Positions 1 through 5,723 of a stretch of 6,122 bases of DNA are shown piece after piece (the first letter of the stretch is position 1; each line of letters starts with the position of its first letter). The stretch lies in assembly GCA_030666075.1 (NCBI GenBank), contig DAOUYN010000062.1, positions 1-6,122 of the forward strand, read 5' to 3'. Source of the DNA: Actinomycetes bacterium (GTDB lineage: Bacteria; Actinomycetota; Aquicultoria; CAJVYJ01; JAUVQD01). Both the position numbers and the translations under genes were made by a program. Below the pieces are notes generated by a model. It was not told the DNA's origin. It did no database searches and worked only from the letters and a program-made list of their open reading frames with translations.

Positions 1-351
1 GAAGAGATACTCAAGAGACGCCGTCCGGAGCAGGCCGTACTCCACTGTTTCTCCGGCGGGCCCCACGAGGCTGAGACTTTTTTGAACCTGGGCTGTTACC
101 TTTCCTTTTCAGGCATAGTCACGTTCGCTAATGCCGCTTCCGTTCGCGCGGCCGCCGCCATCGTCCCCTGGGACCGCCTCCTCGTCGAGACCGACTCTCC
201 GTATCTCACCCCAGCGCCCCACCGGGGCGCTCAGAACGAACCGGCATATGTAGCTTTGGTTGCGGCGAAGGTTGCCGAGGTCAAAGAGGCGATTGTCGAG
301 AAAGCGGTCAAGGCCGCCACCGACAACGCCGATAGATTATTCCGGATTTAA
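1..351 (+). CDS. tatD: TatD family metal-dependent hydrolase (DNase), C-terminal fragment
   Basis: This is the last 116 codons of a TatD-family hydrolase, open at the left edge and ending in TAA at 349-351. Visible family motifs are HCFSG (fragment residues 15-19), a CYLSFSG stretch, VETDSPYL (62-69), the PAPHRG loop (71-76) and NEPAYV (79-84). The family folds as a TIM barrel that binds two divalent metals; the His of HCFSG and the Asp of ETDSPYL (residue 65) belong to the metal site. Family members are cytoplasmic 3'-5' DNases/RNases or related phosphoesterases, and some roles are unsettled. Full-length proteins are about 255-265 residues, so roughly the first 140-150 lie outside the window. 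No frameshift or missing motif is seen in the visible part. A tatD gene directly before a G5 cell-wall protein and rsmA is a common order in Firmicutes (yabD-yabE-ksgA) and actinobacteria (tatD-rpfB-ksgA). Confidence 0.95.
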   Translation, partial: EEILKRRRPEQAVLHCFSGGPHEAETFLNLGCYLSFSGIVTFANAASVRAAAAIVPWDRLLVETDSPYLTPAPHRGAQNEPAYVALVAAKVAEVKEAIVEKAVKAATDNADRLFRI

Positions 352-439
352 GTTACGGCCAAATTTGCTTAGGGTAGCTAACTGTAGTAATGTGGCCGAG
401 CTTGCGTCAAAACCAGGCACACGGGAAGGGAGTGGTTAC
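352..439 (+). other. 88-nt leader between tatD and the G5/3D gene, with a weak inverted repeat
   Basis: This is the largest non-coding gap in the window. It contains CGGCCA at 356-361 and its exact reverse complement TGGCCG at 393-398, enclosing 31 nt. Inside that is a smaller pair, TTAG (369-372) and CTAA (378-381). No T-run follows, so it is not a typical intrinsic terminator for tatD. I could not match it to a known riboswitch class. Actinobacterial rpf genes are sometimes controlled by c-di-AMP (ydaO) riboswitches, but the conserved segments of that class are not recognisable here and the gap is short for it. Any promoter inside is weak (TTGCTT at 365-370, 17 nt, TAATGT at 388-393). Confidence 0.3.
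426..432 (+). promoter_or_regulatory. Ribosome binding site that fixes the G5/3D gene start
   Basis: AAGGGAG lies 7 nt before the GTG at 440. This favours GTG 440 over longer in-frame readings reaching back into tatD and over the ATG at 467, which has no comparable purine-rich site before it. Confidence 0.8.
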
Positions 440-1447
440 GTGAAGGTACATTTATCGGGTTTTCGTATGTCATTACCGCAGCTAAAAGTAGCATTCACCG
501 CACTCGCAATTATAACGATCTTGGCATTTTCAGCCTATATCCTCTCGCACAAAGAAGTCACCTTAAGTATCGATGGGAAGACCACGAGTTTTATTACTCG
601 TGCGTCGGATGTCGGCACTGTGCTGGCCAATGCCGACATCAAGGTCTCGCGCCACGATGCGGTAGAGCCGGGTCTCGATGCCCAGGTCTACTCCGGGATG
701 GACGTGTCCATCGAGCGGGCCGTACCGATAGTCCTCGATGTCAATGGGTTGAAGAAGCGCCTCTGGACGACTGCTGAGACAGCTGGAGAGGTCGTTGAAG
801 GTGACTTAGGAATGAGTCTTCATGCCGACATCACGCTGGACCCCGCCGCCGATACAAAGGTCGGCAAGGGAGACACCGTGACGTTACGGCTTTTAAACCG
901 GCGGGTGGAGCGGGTCGAGGCTGAGATGCCTTTCGCCACTGAGCGCCGGGATGATAACCGGTTAACGAAGGGCCGCACCCGGATCGCCGCTAGAGGGCAT
1001 GCCGGCGTCAAGGAAACGGTCATTGAGCACGTTTGGGCCGGAGAGACTGAGCTCGAGACGATCGTTCGCGGCGAGAGCGTCATTAGCGAGCCCGTCACTC
1101 AGGTAGTTTCCATCGGCACTCAGGTACCTCGGGTCGCAGTCGCGCCGAGTGTCGGCAATGTCTCGCGGGGGGGTCGCAGCCTGACTATGGTGGCCACGGC
1201 GTATGCGTCGGGCACTGATGGAGTCGGTTGGCGCACCGCTACCGGAACCGGTGTCTATAAAGGTATCGTCGCGGTCGATCCGCGGGTCATCCCGCTCGGC
1301 ACCAGACTGTATATTGATGGTTACGGTTCGGCCATCGCCGCCGATACGGGCGGCGCCATCAAGGGCAACCGGATAGACCTCGGGTTCGGCTCGGGCGGCG
1401 AAGCCATCCAGTTTGGCCGCCGGACCGTTACAGTCCACATCCCCTAA
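440..1447 (+). CDS. Membrane-anchored DUF348-G5-3D domain cell-wall protein (YabE/Sps type)
   Basis: The 335-residue protein starts at GTG 440, chosen for its strong ribosome site. A basic N-terminus is followed by one hydrophobic helix (about residues 17-35), a signal anchor or uncleaved signal peptide, so the rest should face outward. Two DUF348 repeats follow (about 40-80 and 98-138), then a G5 domain (about 149-228), a short linker, and a C-terminal 3D domain (about 249-335). The three aspartates that name the 3D domain are visible: D280 in VDPRVIPLGT, D302 in AADTGG and D313 in RIDLGFG. The 3D domain resembles the MltA-type double-psi barrel of lytic transglycosylases, and G5 domains bind cell-wall sugars or peptidoglycan, so a role in cell-wall remodelling or resuscitation is likely. 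In actinobacteria the same locus usually encodes RpfB, which ends in a lysozyme-like Rpf domain; here the Firmicutes-style 3D domain takes its place. Enzymatic activity is inferred, not shown. Confidence 0.9.
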   Translation: MKVHLSGFRMSLPQLKVAFTALAIITILAFSAYILSHKEVTLSIDGKTTSFITRASDVGTVLANADIKVSRHDAVEPGLDAQVYSGMDVSIERAVPIVLDVNGLKKRLWTTAETAGEVVEGDLGMSLHADITLDPAADTKVGKGDTVTLRLLNRRVERVEAEMPFATERRDDNRLTKGRTRIAARGHAGVKETVIEHVWAGETELETIVRGESVISEPVTQVVSIGTQVPRVAVAPSVGNVSRGGRSLTMVATAYASGTDGVGWRTATGTGVYKGIVAVDPRVIPLGTRLYIDGYGSAIAADTGGAIKGNRIDLGFGSGGEAIQFGRRTVTVHIP

Positions 1448-1459
1448 CCATTCGCTCTT

Positions 1460-2326
1460 ATGAGATTAGTCAATCCTAGCCGGACAGCTGCCGTGTTGCA
1501 GCAGTCCGGCTGGCGTTTTTCTCGGGAGCTCGGCCAGAATTTCCTGATCGACCCGAACACGCTCGATAAGATAGTGGCCGCTGCCGCCTTAGAACCGGAT
1601 GACGTAGTCCTGGAGATCGGGGCCGGGATCGGGACGCTCACGGTTGAGCTGGCGCCCATCGTGGCCCGCGTGGTCACGGTCGAGATCGACCGCCGCCTCG
1701 AGCCGGTCCTCGCCGAGACTCTCGCCCCGCATGCCAATGTCACCCTGATCATGAAAGACGCTATGGCCCTGGCGGCCGAAGACCTCGGTGACGCGCGGCC
1801 CAACAAGATCGTGGCTAATCTCCCGTACGGGGTCGCTGCTCCCGTGATCTTGAGAGTTTTCGCCCGCCTTCCCGAGGTAAAGAGCATGGTGGTCATGGTT
1901 CAGCGAGAGATAGCGGACCGGCTCGTAGGGCGCCCCGGGACCAAGGATTACAGCGCGTTTACAGTCAAGGCGGCCTACTATTGTCGGGCCCAGCGGGTGA
2001 TGTCGGTCTCGCGTAACGTCTTCACGCCGGCCCCGAATGTCGATTCGGCCGTTATCAGGCTGACCAGACATGAAGAACCGCCGGTGCCGGTAGATCGCGA
2101 GCGCCTTTTCGCCCTGATCACCGCCGGCTTTTCCCAGCGTCGCAAGCGTCTGACCAATGCCGTCAGTGCCGAGATGGCTGCCGGGAGCAAACCGGTGGTG
2201 GATGAGGCATTGCGCCGTATCGGACTCTCCGAGAACATTCGGGCCGAAGCCCTGACCTTAGATGATTTTGGGCGATTGGCCCGGGAATTGGGAAAAAACT
2301 GGCAGCCGCAGCCGCAAAAGGGGTAA
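1460..2326 (+). CDS. rsmA: 16S rRNA (adenine1518-N6/adenine1519-N6)-dimethyltransferase RsmA (KsgA)
   Basis: RsmA adds two methyl groups to each of two adjacent adenines near the 3' end of 16S rRNA, using S-adenosylmethionine, and acts as a late checkpoint in small-subunit assembly. The 288-residue protein has the usual family length. LGQNFLID (24-31) is the N-terminal signature, EIGAGIGTLT (52-61) the SAM-binding glycine loop, VEID (74-77) the acidic residue that ends strand 2, and NLPYG (120-124) the catalytic motif IV. FTPAPNVDSAVI and FSQRRKRLTNA in the C-terminal half mark the rRNA-binding part. The fifth motif residue is Gly, where many homologues have Asn, Tyr or His. The ATG lies 12 nt after the previous stop with no clear Shine-Dalgarno sequence, so translation is probably coupled to the G5/3D gene. 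The start leaves about 23 residues before LGQNF, as in homologues. Confidence 0.97.
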   Translation: MRLVNPSRTAAVLQQSGWRFSRELGQNFLIDPNTLDKIVAAAALEPDDVVLEIGAGIGTLTVELAPIVARVVTVEIDRRLEPVLAETLAPHANVTLIMKDAMALAAEDLGDARPNKIVANLPYGVAAPVILRVFARLPEVKSMVVMVQREIADRLVGRPGTKDYSAFTVKAAYYCRAQRVMSVSRNVFTPAPNVDSAVIRLTRHEEPPVPVDRERLFALITAGFSQRRKRLTNAVSAEMAAGSKPVVDEALRRIGLSENIRAEALTLDDFGRLARELGKNWQPQPQKG

Positions 2327-2340
2327 GTTTCTCATGGGCA

Positions 2341-2369
2341 TTGACACGCATGTTCGTTTTGCATAGTAT
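2341..2369 (+). promoter_or_regulatory. Sigma-70/SigA-type promoter for rplM-rpsI
   Basis: A perfect -35 hexamer TTGACA (2341-2346) is separated by 17 nt from the -10-like hexamer TAGTAT (2364-2369, four of six matches to TATAAT). It sits in the 76-nt gap between the rsmA stop and the rplM start. The predicted transcription start is near 2376, giving a leader of only about 25-30 nt. A run of seven T follows at 2381-2387 but has no hairpin before it, so I do not read it as a terminator. Confidence 0.75.
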
Positions 2370-2392
2370 TGCTTGGTCTGTTTTTTTAATAT

Positions 2393-2399
2393 AGGGAAG
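2393..2399 (+). promoter_or_regulatory. Ribosome binding site of rplM
   Basis: AGGGAAG ends 3 nt before ATG 2403, with its GGGA core about 5 nt away. It favours ATG 2403 over the in-frame TTG at 2373, which would add ten residues with no homology to L13 and would start within or before the predicted transcription start. Confidence 0.7.
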
Positions 2400-2402
2400 T
2401 GT

Positions 2403-2837
2403 ATGAAAACTTATTCAGTTAAACCATCGGAAATCAAGCGAGACTGGTTCGTCGTCGACGCCGAGGACAAGATCTTGGGTCGTCTGGCTACAGAAATAGC
2501 GACGATCCTGCGGGGCAAGCACAAGCCGCAGTTTACTCCGCACATGGATACCGGCGATTTTGTCATCGTCATCAATGCGGAGAAGATCAGAGTCACCGGC
2601 AAGAAGCTCGAAAAGAAGATTTACTATCGCCATTCAGGCTATCTCGGCGGTCTAAAAGAGGAAAGTCTAGAAAAAGTCCTGAAGGAGAAGCCGGAACAAG
2701 CGGTCATGCGGGCGGTAAAGGGCATGCTGCCGAGTAATAAACTCGGGCGCGTAATGCTCAAGAAACTGAAGGTATATGCCGGCGAAGAGCACCCGCATGC
2801 AGCGCAGGACCCAAAACAATTGGACATAGGAGCTTAA
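2403..2837 (+). CDS. rplM: 50S ribosomal protein L13
   Basis: This is a 144-residue L13, the normal family length of about 142-147. L13 binds 23S rRNA early in large-subunit assembly. Family segments visible in order are [17 protein letters not shown] near the N-terminus, [41 protein letters not shown], and the [15 protein letters not shown] signature followed by [16 protein letters not shown]. Start choice is ATG 2403, which has a purine-rich ribosome site and begins where L13 homology begins; a longer reading from TTG 2373 adds residues unlike L13. The gene has its own strong promoter and is followed by rpsI with no spacing, the near-universal L13-S9 pair. The short leader leaves little room for the structured L13 autoregulatory leader known from Firmicutes. 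Confidence 0.98.
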   Translation: MKTYSVKPSEIKRDWFVVDAEDKILGRLATEIATILRGKHKPQFTPHMDTGDFVIVINAEKIRVTGKKLEKKIYYRHSGYLGGLKEESLEKVLKEKPEQAVMRAVKGMLPSNKLGRVMLKKLKVYAGEEHPHAAQDPKQLDIGA

Positions 2838-3281
2838 GTGGCAGAAGTAGAAAAGAAAAAAAAGGCCACGAAGGCTAAGAAAGCTAAGGGTCCGGTGTAC
2901 TACTTGGGAACGGGGCGGCGCAAAGAAGCGGTTGCCCGGGTCCGCCTGACGCCTGGCACAGGTAAGTTCATCATCAACGGCAAACATGACCTGACTTCAT
3001 ACTTCGGTCGCGAGACCTTGAGCCGTCTGATACGGCAGCCCCAGATCGCAGTCGGTTTTGAAGAGAAGTTTGACGTTATAGCGAATATCACCGGCGGCGG
3101 CAAGAGCGGCCAAGCCGGGGCTCTGCGCCACGGCATCGCCCGCGCTCTTCTTGAGGCCGATGAGGAGCTGCGCGCGGATCTCAAGCGTCACGGTTTCCTC
3201 ACCCGCGATCCGCGGATGGTGGAGCGCAAAAAGTACGGGCTCAAGAAAGCTCGTAAGCGTCCGCAGTTCTCAAAACGGTAG
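2838..3281 (+). CDS. rpsI: 30S ribosomal protein S9
   Basis: This 147-residue S9 is longer than the roughly 130-residue form because of a lysine- and alanine-rich N-terminal tail (about residues 1-18); extended N-termini are common in actinobacterial S9. The conserved core begins at [17 protein letters not shown] and continues with [36 protein letters not shown] and the invariant C-terminal SKR, whose tail reaches the P-site tRNA in the ribosome. The start is GTG 2838, directly after the rplM stop TAA (2835-2837), with AGGAG at 2828-2832 inside the end of rplM as ribosome site; translation is therefore coupled. An eight-A run at 2856-2863 in codons 7-9 creates an in-frame A AAA AAG heptamer. 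The function is certain; the exact tail length depends on this start. Confidence 0.98.
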   Translation: MAEVEKKKKATKAKKAKGPVYYLGTGRRKEAVARVRLTPGTGKFIINGKHDLTSYFGRETLSRLIRQPQIAVGFEEKFDVIANITGGGKSGQAGALRHGIARALLEADEELRADLKRHGFLTRDPRMVERKKYGLKKARKRPQFSKR

Positions 3282-3291
3282 AGACCTCTTT

Positions 3292-4326
3292 GTGCCGGAT
3301 GCGGCTGAGTCAACTCCTGTTCTCTTATTCGACCTAACCAAGATCGAAGACAATGCGCGCGCTCTGAGAGCGGCTGTGCCGACCCATATCGCCTGCTTTG
3401 GCGTGACCAAGGGTTGCGGCGGGCTTCCGAAAGTAGCGGCGGCGATGCTGGCCGGCGGTGTGGATGGGCTGGCCGACTCGAGACTGTCACATTTGCGCGC
3501 TCTGCGCGCTGCTTTCCCCCAGACACCTTTGATGGCTCTCAGGCAACCGACCCGGGCTGAGACGATAGGGATGGTCGCGTTAGACGCGTTGATCATGGTC
3601 ACTGATCTGGAGGCGGCTCAAGCTCTAAGCTCGGCCGCCGTCGCGGCCCGAACGGAGCAGGAGATTGTCTTGATGGTCGAAGTCGGTGAAGAGCGTGAGG
3701 GCATTATGCCTCTTCACTTGCTCGATCGCGCGAAGGAGATCGGGGCGCTGCCGGGGCTCGGCGTGGCCGGACTGGCGATCAACACCGGGTGCCGCGGCGG
3801 CATCCCTCCAAGCCATGAGATGATGACTACCGTCGATAAGCTTGTCGAGCTCCTGGAAGGCAACGGTTTTCACTTGCGGGTCGTGTCCGCGGGCAACAGC
3901 AGTTGCTGGCGATTGATGGAGGCGGGGCTGTTGGCCAAGACCGCGAACCACATCAGGGTCGGCGAGGCCCTCTTGTTGGGGCATGAGACGAGCGAAAATG
4001 AGCGGCTCGCCGGGTTCCATACCGACGCGGTCAGGGTCAGGGCGGAGATCCTCGAGGCAGCCAATAAGCTTGATGCGCAAAAAACCAGCGTGGTGCTGGC
4101 TATCGGTTGTCAAGACATCGGCGCCGGGCACTTGGTCCCGGTGGAGACTGGGTTGAAAGTCCGCAGAGTGACCAGTGACCATACCGTCGTCGAGGCGCCC
4201 GGTGATTATCAAGGTCGGGGCGGGGACGTCATCGAGTTCTCTCCGTCATACTTGGCTATGCAGGCGCTGGCTGCTTCACCGTATGTCACAAAAGCCTTCA
4301 TTGGCTATAATGGTAAGCAACAGTGA
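3292..4326 (+). CDS. PLP-dependent alanine/ornithine racemase family protein (Orr-like)
   Basis: This is a 344-residue fold-type III PLP enzyme with an N-terminal alanine-racemase barrel. It resembles the ornithine racemase (Orr) of amino-acid-fermenting clostridia more than classical Alr. K40 in FGVTKGCGG is the expected Schiff-base lysine. Further family landmarks are GLADSRLSHL (59-68), MVEVGEEREGI (128-138), SAGNSS (199-204), RVGEALLLG (222-230), the IGCQD segment ending at D275, SDHT (295-298) and the terminal GDVIEF strand followed by a serine-tyrosine segment. The cofactor phosphate probably sits near SAGNSS and RVGEALLLG. Substrate could be alanine, ornithine, lysine or another amino acid and cannot be fixed from sequence. 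GTG 3292 is the only sensible in-frame start: longer readings run into rpsI and the next Met would remove K40. Only 10 nt separate it from rpsI, with just a weak GGTAG ribosome site, so it is cotranscribed. Its place before glmM-glmS suggests a cell-wall role, which is inference. Confidence 0.85.
   Translation: MPDAAESTPVLLFDLTKIEDNARALRAAVPTHIACFGVTKGCGGLPKVAAAMLAGGVDGLADSRLSHLRALRAAFPQTPLMALRQPTRAETIGMVALDALIMVTDLEAAQALSSAAVAARTEQEIVLMVEVGEEREGIMPLHLLDRAKEIGALPGLGVAGLAINTGCRGGIPPSHEMMTTVDKLVELLEGNGFHLRVVSAGNSSCWRLMEAGLLAKTANHIRVGEALLLGHETSENERLAGFHTDAVRVRAEILEAANKLDAQKTSVVLAIGCQDIGAGHLVPVETGLKVRRVTSDHTVVEAPGDYQGRGGDVIEFSPSYLAMQALAASPYVTKAFIGYNGKQQ
4283..4311 (+). promoter_or_regulatory. Possible internal promoter for glmM-glmS
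   Basis: A perfect -10 hexamer TATAAT (4306-4311) lies inside the last codons of the racemase gene. Seventeen bases upstream is ATGTCA (4283-4288), matching TTGACA at four of six positions. Transcription would start near 4318, giving a leader of about 54 nt before the glmM GTG. The hexamer also encodes part of GYNGK, so it could be coincidental. Confidence 0.4.
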
Positions 4327-4362
4327 ATGAGTGAGGATTTTGGGAAAAATATCTAGCAGGTT

Positions 4363-4367
4363 GGAGG
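4363..4367 (+). promoter_or_regulatory. Ribosome binding site of glmM
   Basis: GGAGG lies 4 nt before the GTG at 4372. It is the best match to the anti-Shine-Dalgarno sequence in the window and supports GTG as the start, which also puts PKYFGTDGVRG at the very N-terminus as in the family. Confidence 0.8.
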
Positions 4368-4371
4368 TTGC

Positions 4372-5694
4372 GTGCCCAAGTATTTTGGTACCGATGGTGT
4401 TCGGGGAATAGCGAATAAGGAACTGACTCCGGAGCTGGCTTTTAAGTTGGGCCGGGCCGGCGCCGATTATTTATGCACCGGGCGTTCTCAGATTATCTTC
4501 GGTCGCGATACCCGGCTTTCCGGGCCGATGCTCCAAGGGGCGCTGACAGCGGGCATCTGCTCCGCCGGCCACGATGTCCTCGATATCGGCGTCGTCCCCA
4601 CACCGGTCGTTGCTTGGCTGGTGAGGCGGCTTGGGGCCGCCGGCGGGGTTGTTCTCTCGGCCTCGCACAATCCGGCCGAGTATAACGGTATAAAATTCTT
4701 TGACAGCCAAGGCGTCAAGCTTTCGGAAGATCAGGAAGATGAAGTCGAGCGCCTGCTCGAGACTGACCGCGATGACCGTCCGACCGGGGCTGATATCGGC
4801 GTAGTTGTCAGAGATGATTCCGGCCTGCGACTCTATGAGGAGCACGTTCGCAATGGTTCGGCGACCGGCATGTCCTTGAAGGTGGCCGTCGATTGCGCCA
4901 ATGGCGCCGCCCACGATATTGCCCCGAAGGTTTTGCGGGATCTCGGTCTTGATGTGACGGCGGTCAATATCGAACCGGACGGTTCGAATATCAATCTCGA
5001 ATGCGGTTCCACCCATACCGAGGGGCTGGAGGCGCTTGTCCGCAGTGACGGTTATGATATCGGCATCGCCTTCGATGGTGACGCCGACCGGGTCCTGATA
5101 ATAGATGAGACCGGCAGGCAGATAGACGGCGACCATATCATGGCGCTGTGCGCGGCCCATCACCGCGACCGCGGCGACCTTGAGCCCCGCGGTGTCTGCG
5201 TGACCGTTATGACCAATATCGGGTTTGATGTGGCCATGCGCGGACTCGATATCGAAGTCACCAAGACCCAAGTCGGCGATAGGCATGTCCTCCAGGAGAT
5301 GCTCGATCGCGGCCTGAAAATCGGGGGTGAGCAGTCCGGGCATATCATCTTCCTTGATCGCAATACGACCGGGGACGGGCTGATCACCGCGACCGAAGTC
5401 TTGCGGGTAATGCATGAGACAGGCAAGAAGATATCTGAACTAGCCGGGGTGATGACCGCCTTCCCGCAGGTCCTTAAGAACTTGCGGGCCGAAGGGGTCA
5501 AACACCTGGCAGAATCGCCTTCGGTCCTCGACGTCATCGCCACCGGACAAAGAGAGCTCGGGGACCGCGGCCGGGTCTTGGTCCGGCCTTCGGGCACCGA
5601 GCCGCTCATCCGGGTGATGGTCGAGTCCGACTCCCAGGAGAAGGCCGACCGCATAGCCGGGGACATCTGCGCGGCTATCGAGGCGCAGATATGA
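4372..5694 (+). CDS. glmM: Phosphoglucosamine mutase
   Basis: GlmM interconverts glucosamine-6-phosphate and glucosamine-1-phosphate, the step between GlmS and GlmU on the way to UDP-N-acetylglucosamine. The 440-residue protein is near the usual 445-450. The N-terminus YFGTDGVRG (4-12) is diagnostic. SASHNP (96-101) holds the phosphorylated serine S98; DGDADR (235-240) binds magnesium through its three aspartates; GGEQSGH (318-324) is the sugar-binding loop that separates phosphoglucosamine mutase from other hexose mutases; RPSGTEP (405-411) binds the substrate phosphate. All four domains of the alpha-D-phosphohexomutase fold are therefore intact. The start is GTG 4372 with a strong GGAGG. 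It lies 45 nt after the racemase gene and 29 nt before glmS, so glmM and glmS are very likely one transcript, fed by the rplM promoter and possibly by the internal TATAAT site. Confidence 0.98.
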   Translation: MPKYFGTDGVRGIANKELTPELAFKLGRAGADYLCTGRSQIIFGRDTRLSGPMLQGALTAGICSAGHDVLDIGVVPTPVVAWLVRRLGAAGGVVLSASHNPAEYNGIKFFDSQGVKLSEDQEDEVERLLETDRDDRPTGADIGVVVRDDSGLRLYEEHVRNGSATGMSLKVAVDCANGAAHDIAPKVLRDLGLDVTAVNIEPDGSNINLECGSTHTEGLEALVRSDGYDIGIAFDGDADRVLIIDETGRQIDGDHIMALCAAHHRDRGDLEPRGVCVTVMTNIGFDVAMRGLDIEVTKTQVGDRHVLQEMLDRGLKIGGEQSGHIIFLDRNTTGDGLITATEVLRVMHETGKKISELAGVMTAFPQVLKNLRAEGVKHLAESPSVLDVIATGQRELGDRGRVLVRPSGTEPLIRVMVESDSQEKADRIAGDICAAIEAQI

Positions 5695-5710
5695 CTTTGA
5701 TAGGCAAATA

Positions 5711-5717
5711 GAGGAAG
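5711..5717 (+). promoter_or_regulatory. Ribosome binding site of glmS
   Basis: GAGGAAG lies 6 nt before ATG 5724. Together with the [10 protein letters not shown]-terminus, whose Cys must be residue 2, it fixes the start. Confidence 0.7.
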
Positions 5718-5723
5718 CGGAAT

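Noticed and set aside
365..393. Promoter TTGCTT, 17 nt, TAATGT before the G5/3D gene
   Set aside because: Each hexamer matches consensus at only three of six positions, too weak to annotate by itself.
260..439. A longer reading of the G5/3D protein starting inside tatD at 260
   Set aside because: The extra 60 residues are arginine-rich out-of-frame tatD sequence with no domain similarity, and GTG 440 has a strong ribosome site 7 nt upstream followed at once by a signal-anchor sequence.
352..439. c-di-AMP (ydaO) riboswitch before the G5/3D gene
   Set aside because: The gene class made this worth testing, but the conserved purine-rich core segments are not recognisable and the 88-nt gap is short for this class.
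2371..2390. Intrinsic terminator after rsmA using the seven-T run at 2381-2387
   Set aside because: No GC-rich hairpin precedes the T-run, and it falls around the predicted start of the rplM transcript.
3151..3291. A longer racemase reading that starts inside rpsI
   Set aside because: The added residues are a frame-shifted reading of the highly conserved S9 C-terminus, and racemase homology begins just after GTG 3292.
3625..4212. Minus-strand open frame opposite the racemase gene (195 codons)
   Set aside because: It is a composition-driven shadow of the racemase coding sequence, with no ribosome site or known domain.
4471..5415. Long open reading frame on the minus strand opposite glmM (314 codons)
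   Set aside because: It lies entirely within an intact glmM that has all of its motifs. Long antisense frames are expected opposite GC-rich genes, and its translation shows no recognisable family features.
5695..5723. glmS ribozyme/riboswitch before glmS
   Set aside because: Only 29 nt separate glmM and glmS and they carry no ribozyme core; the element needs well over 100 nt.
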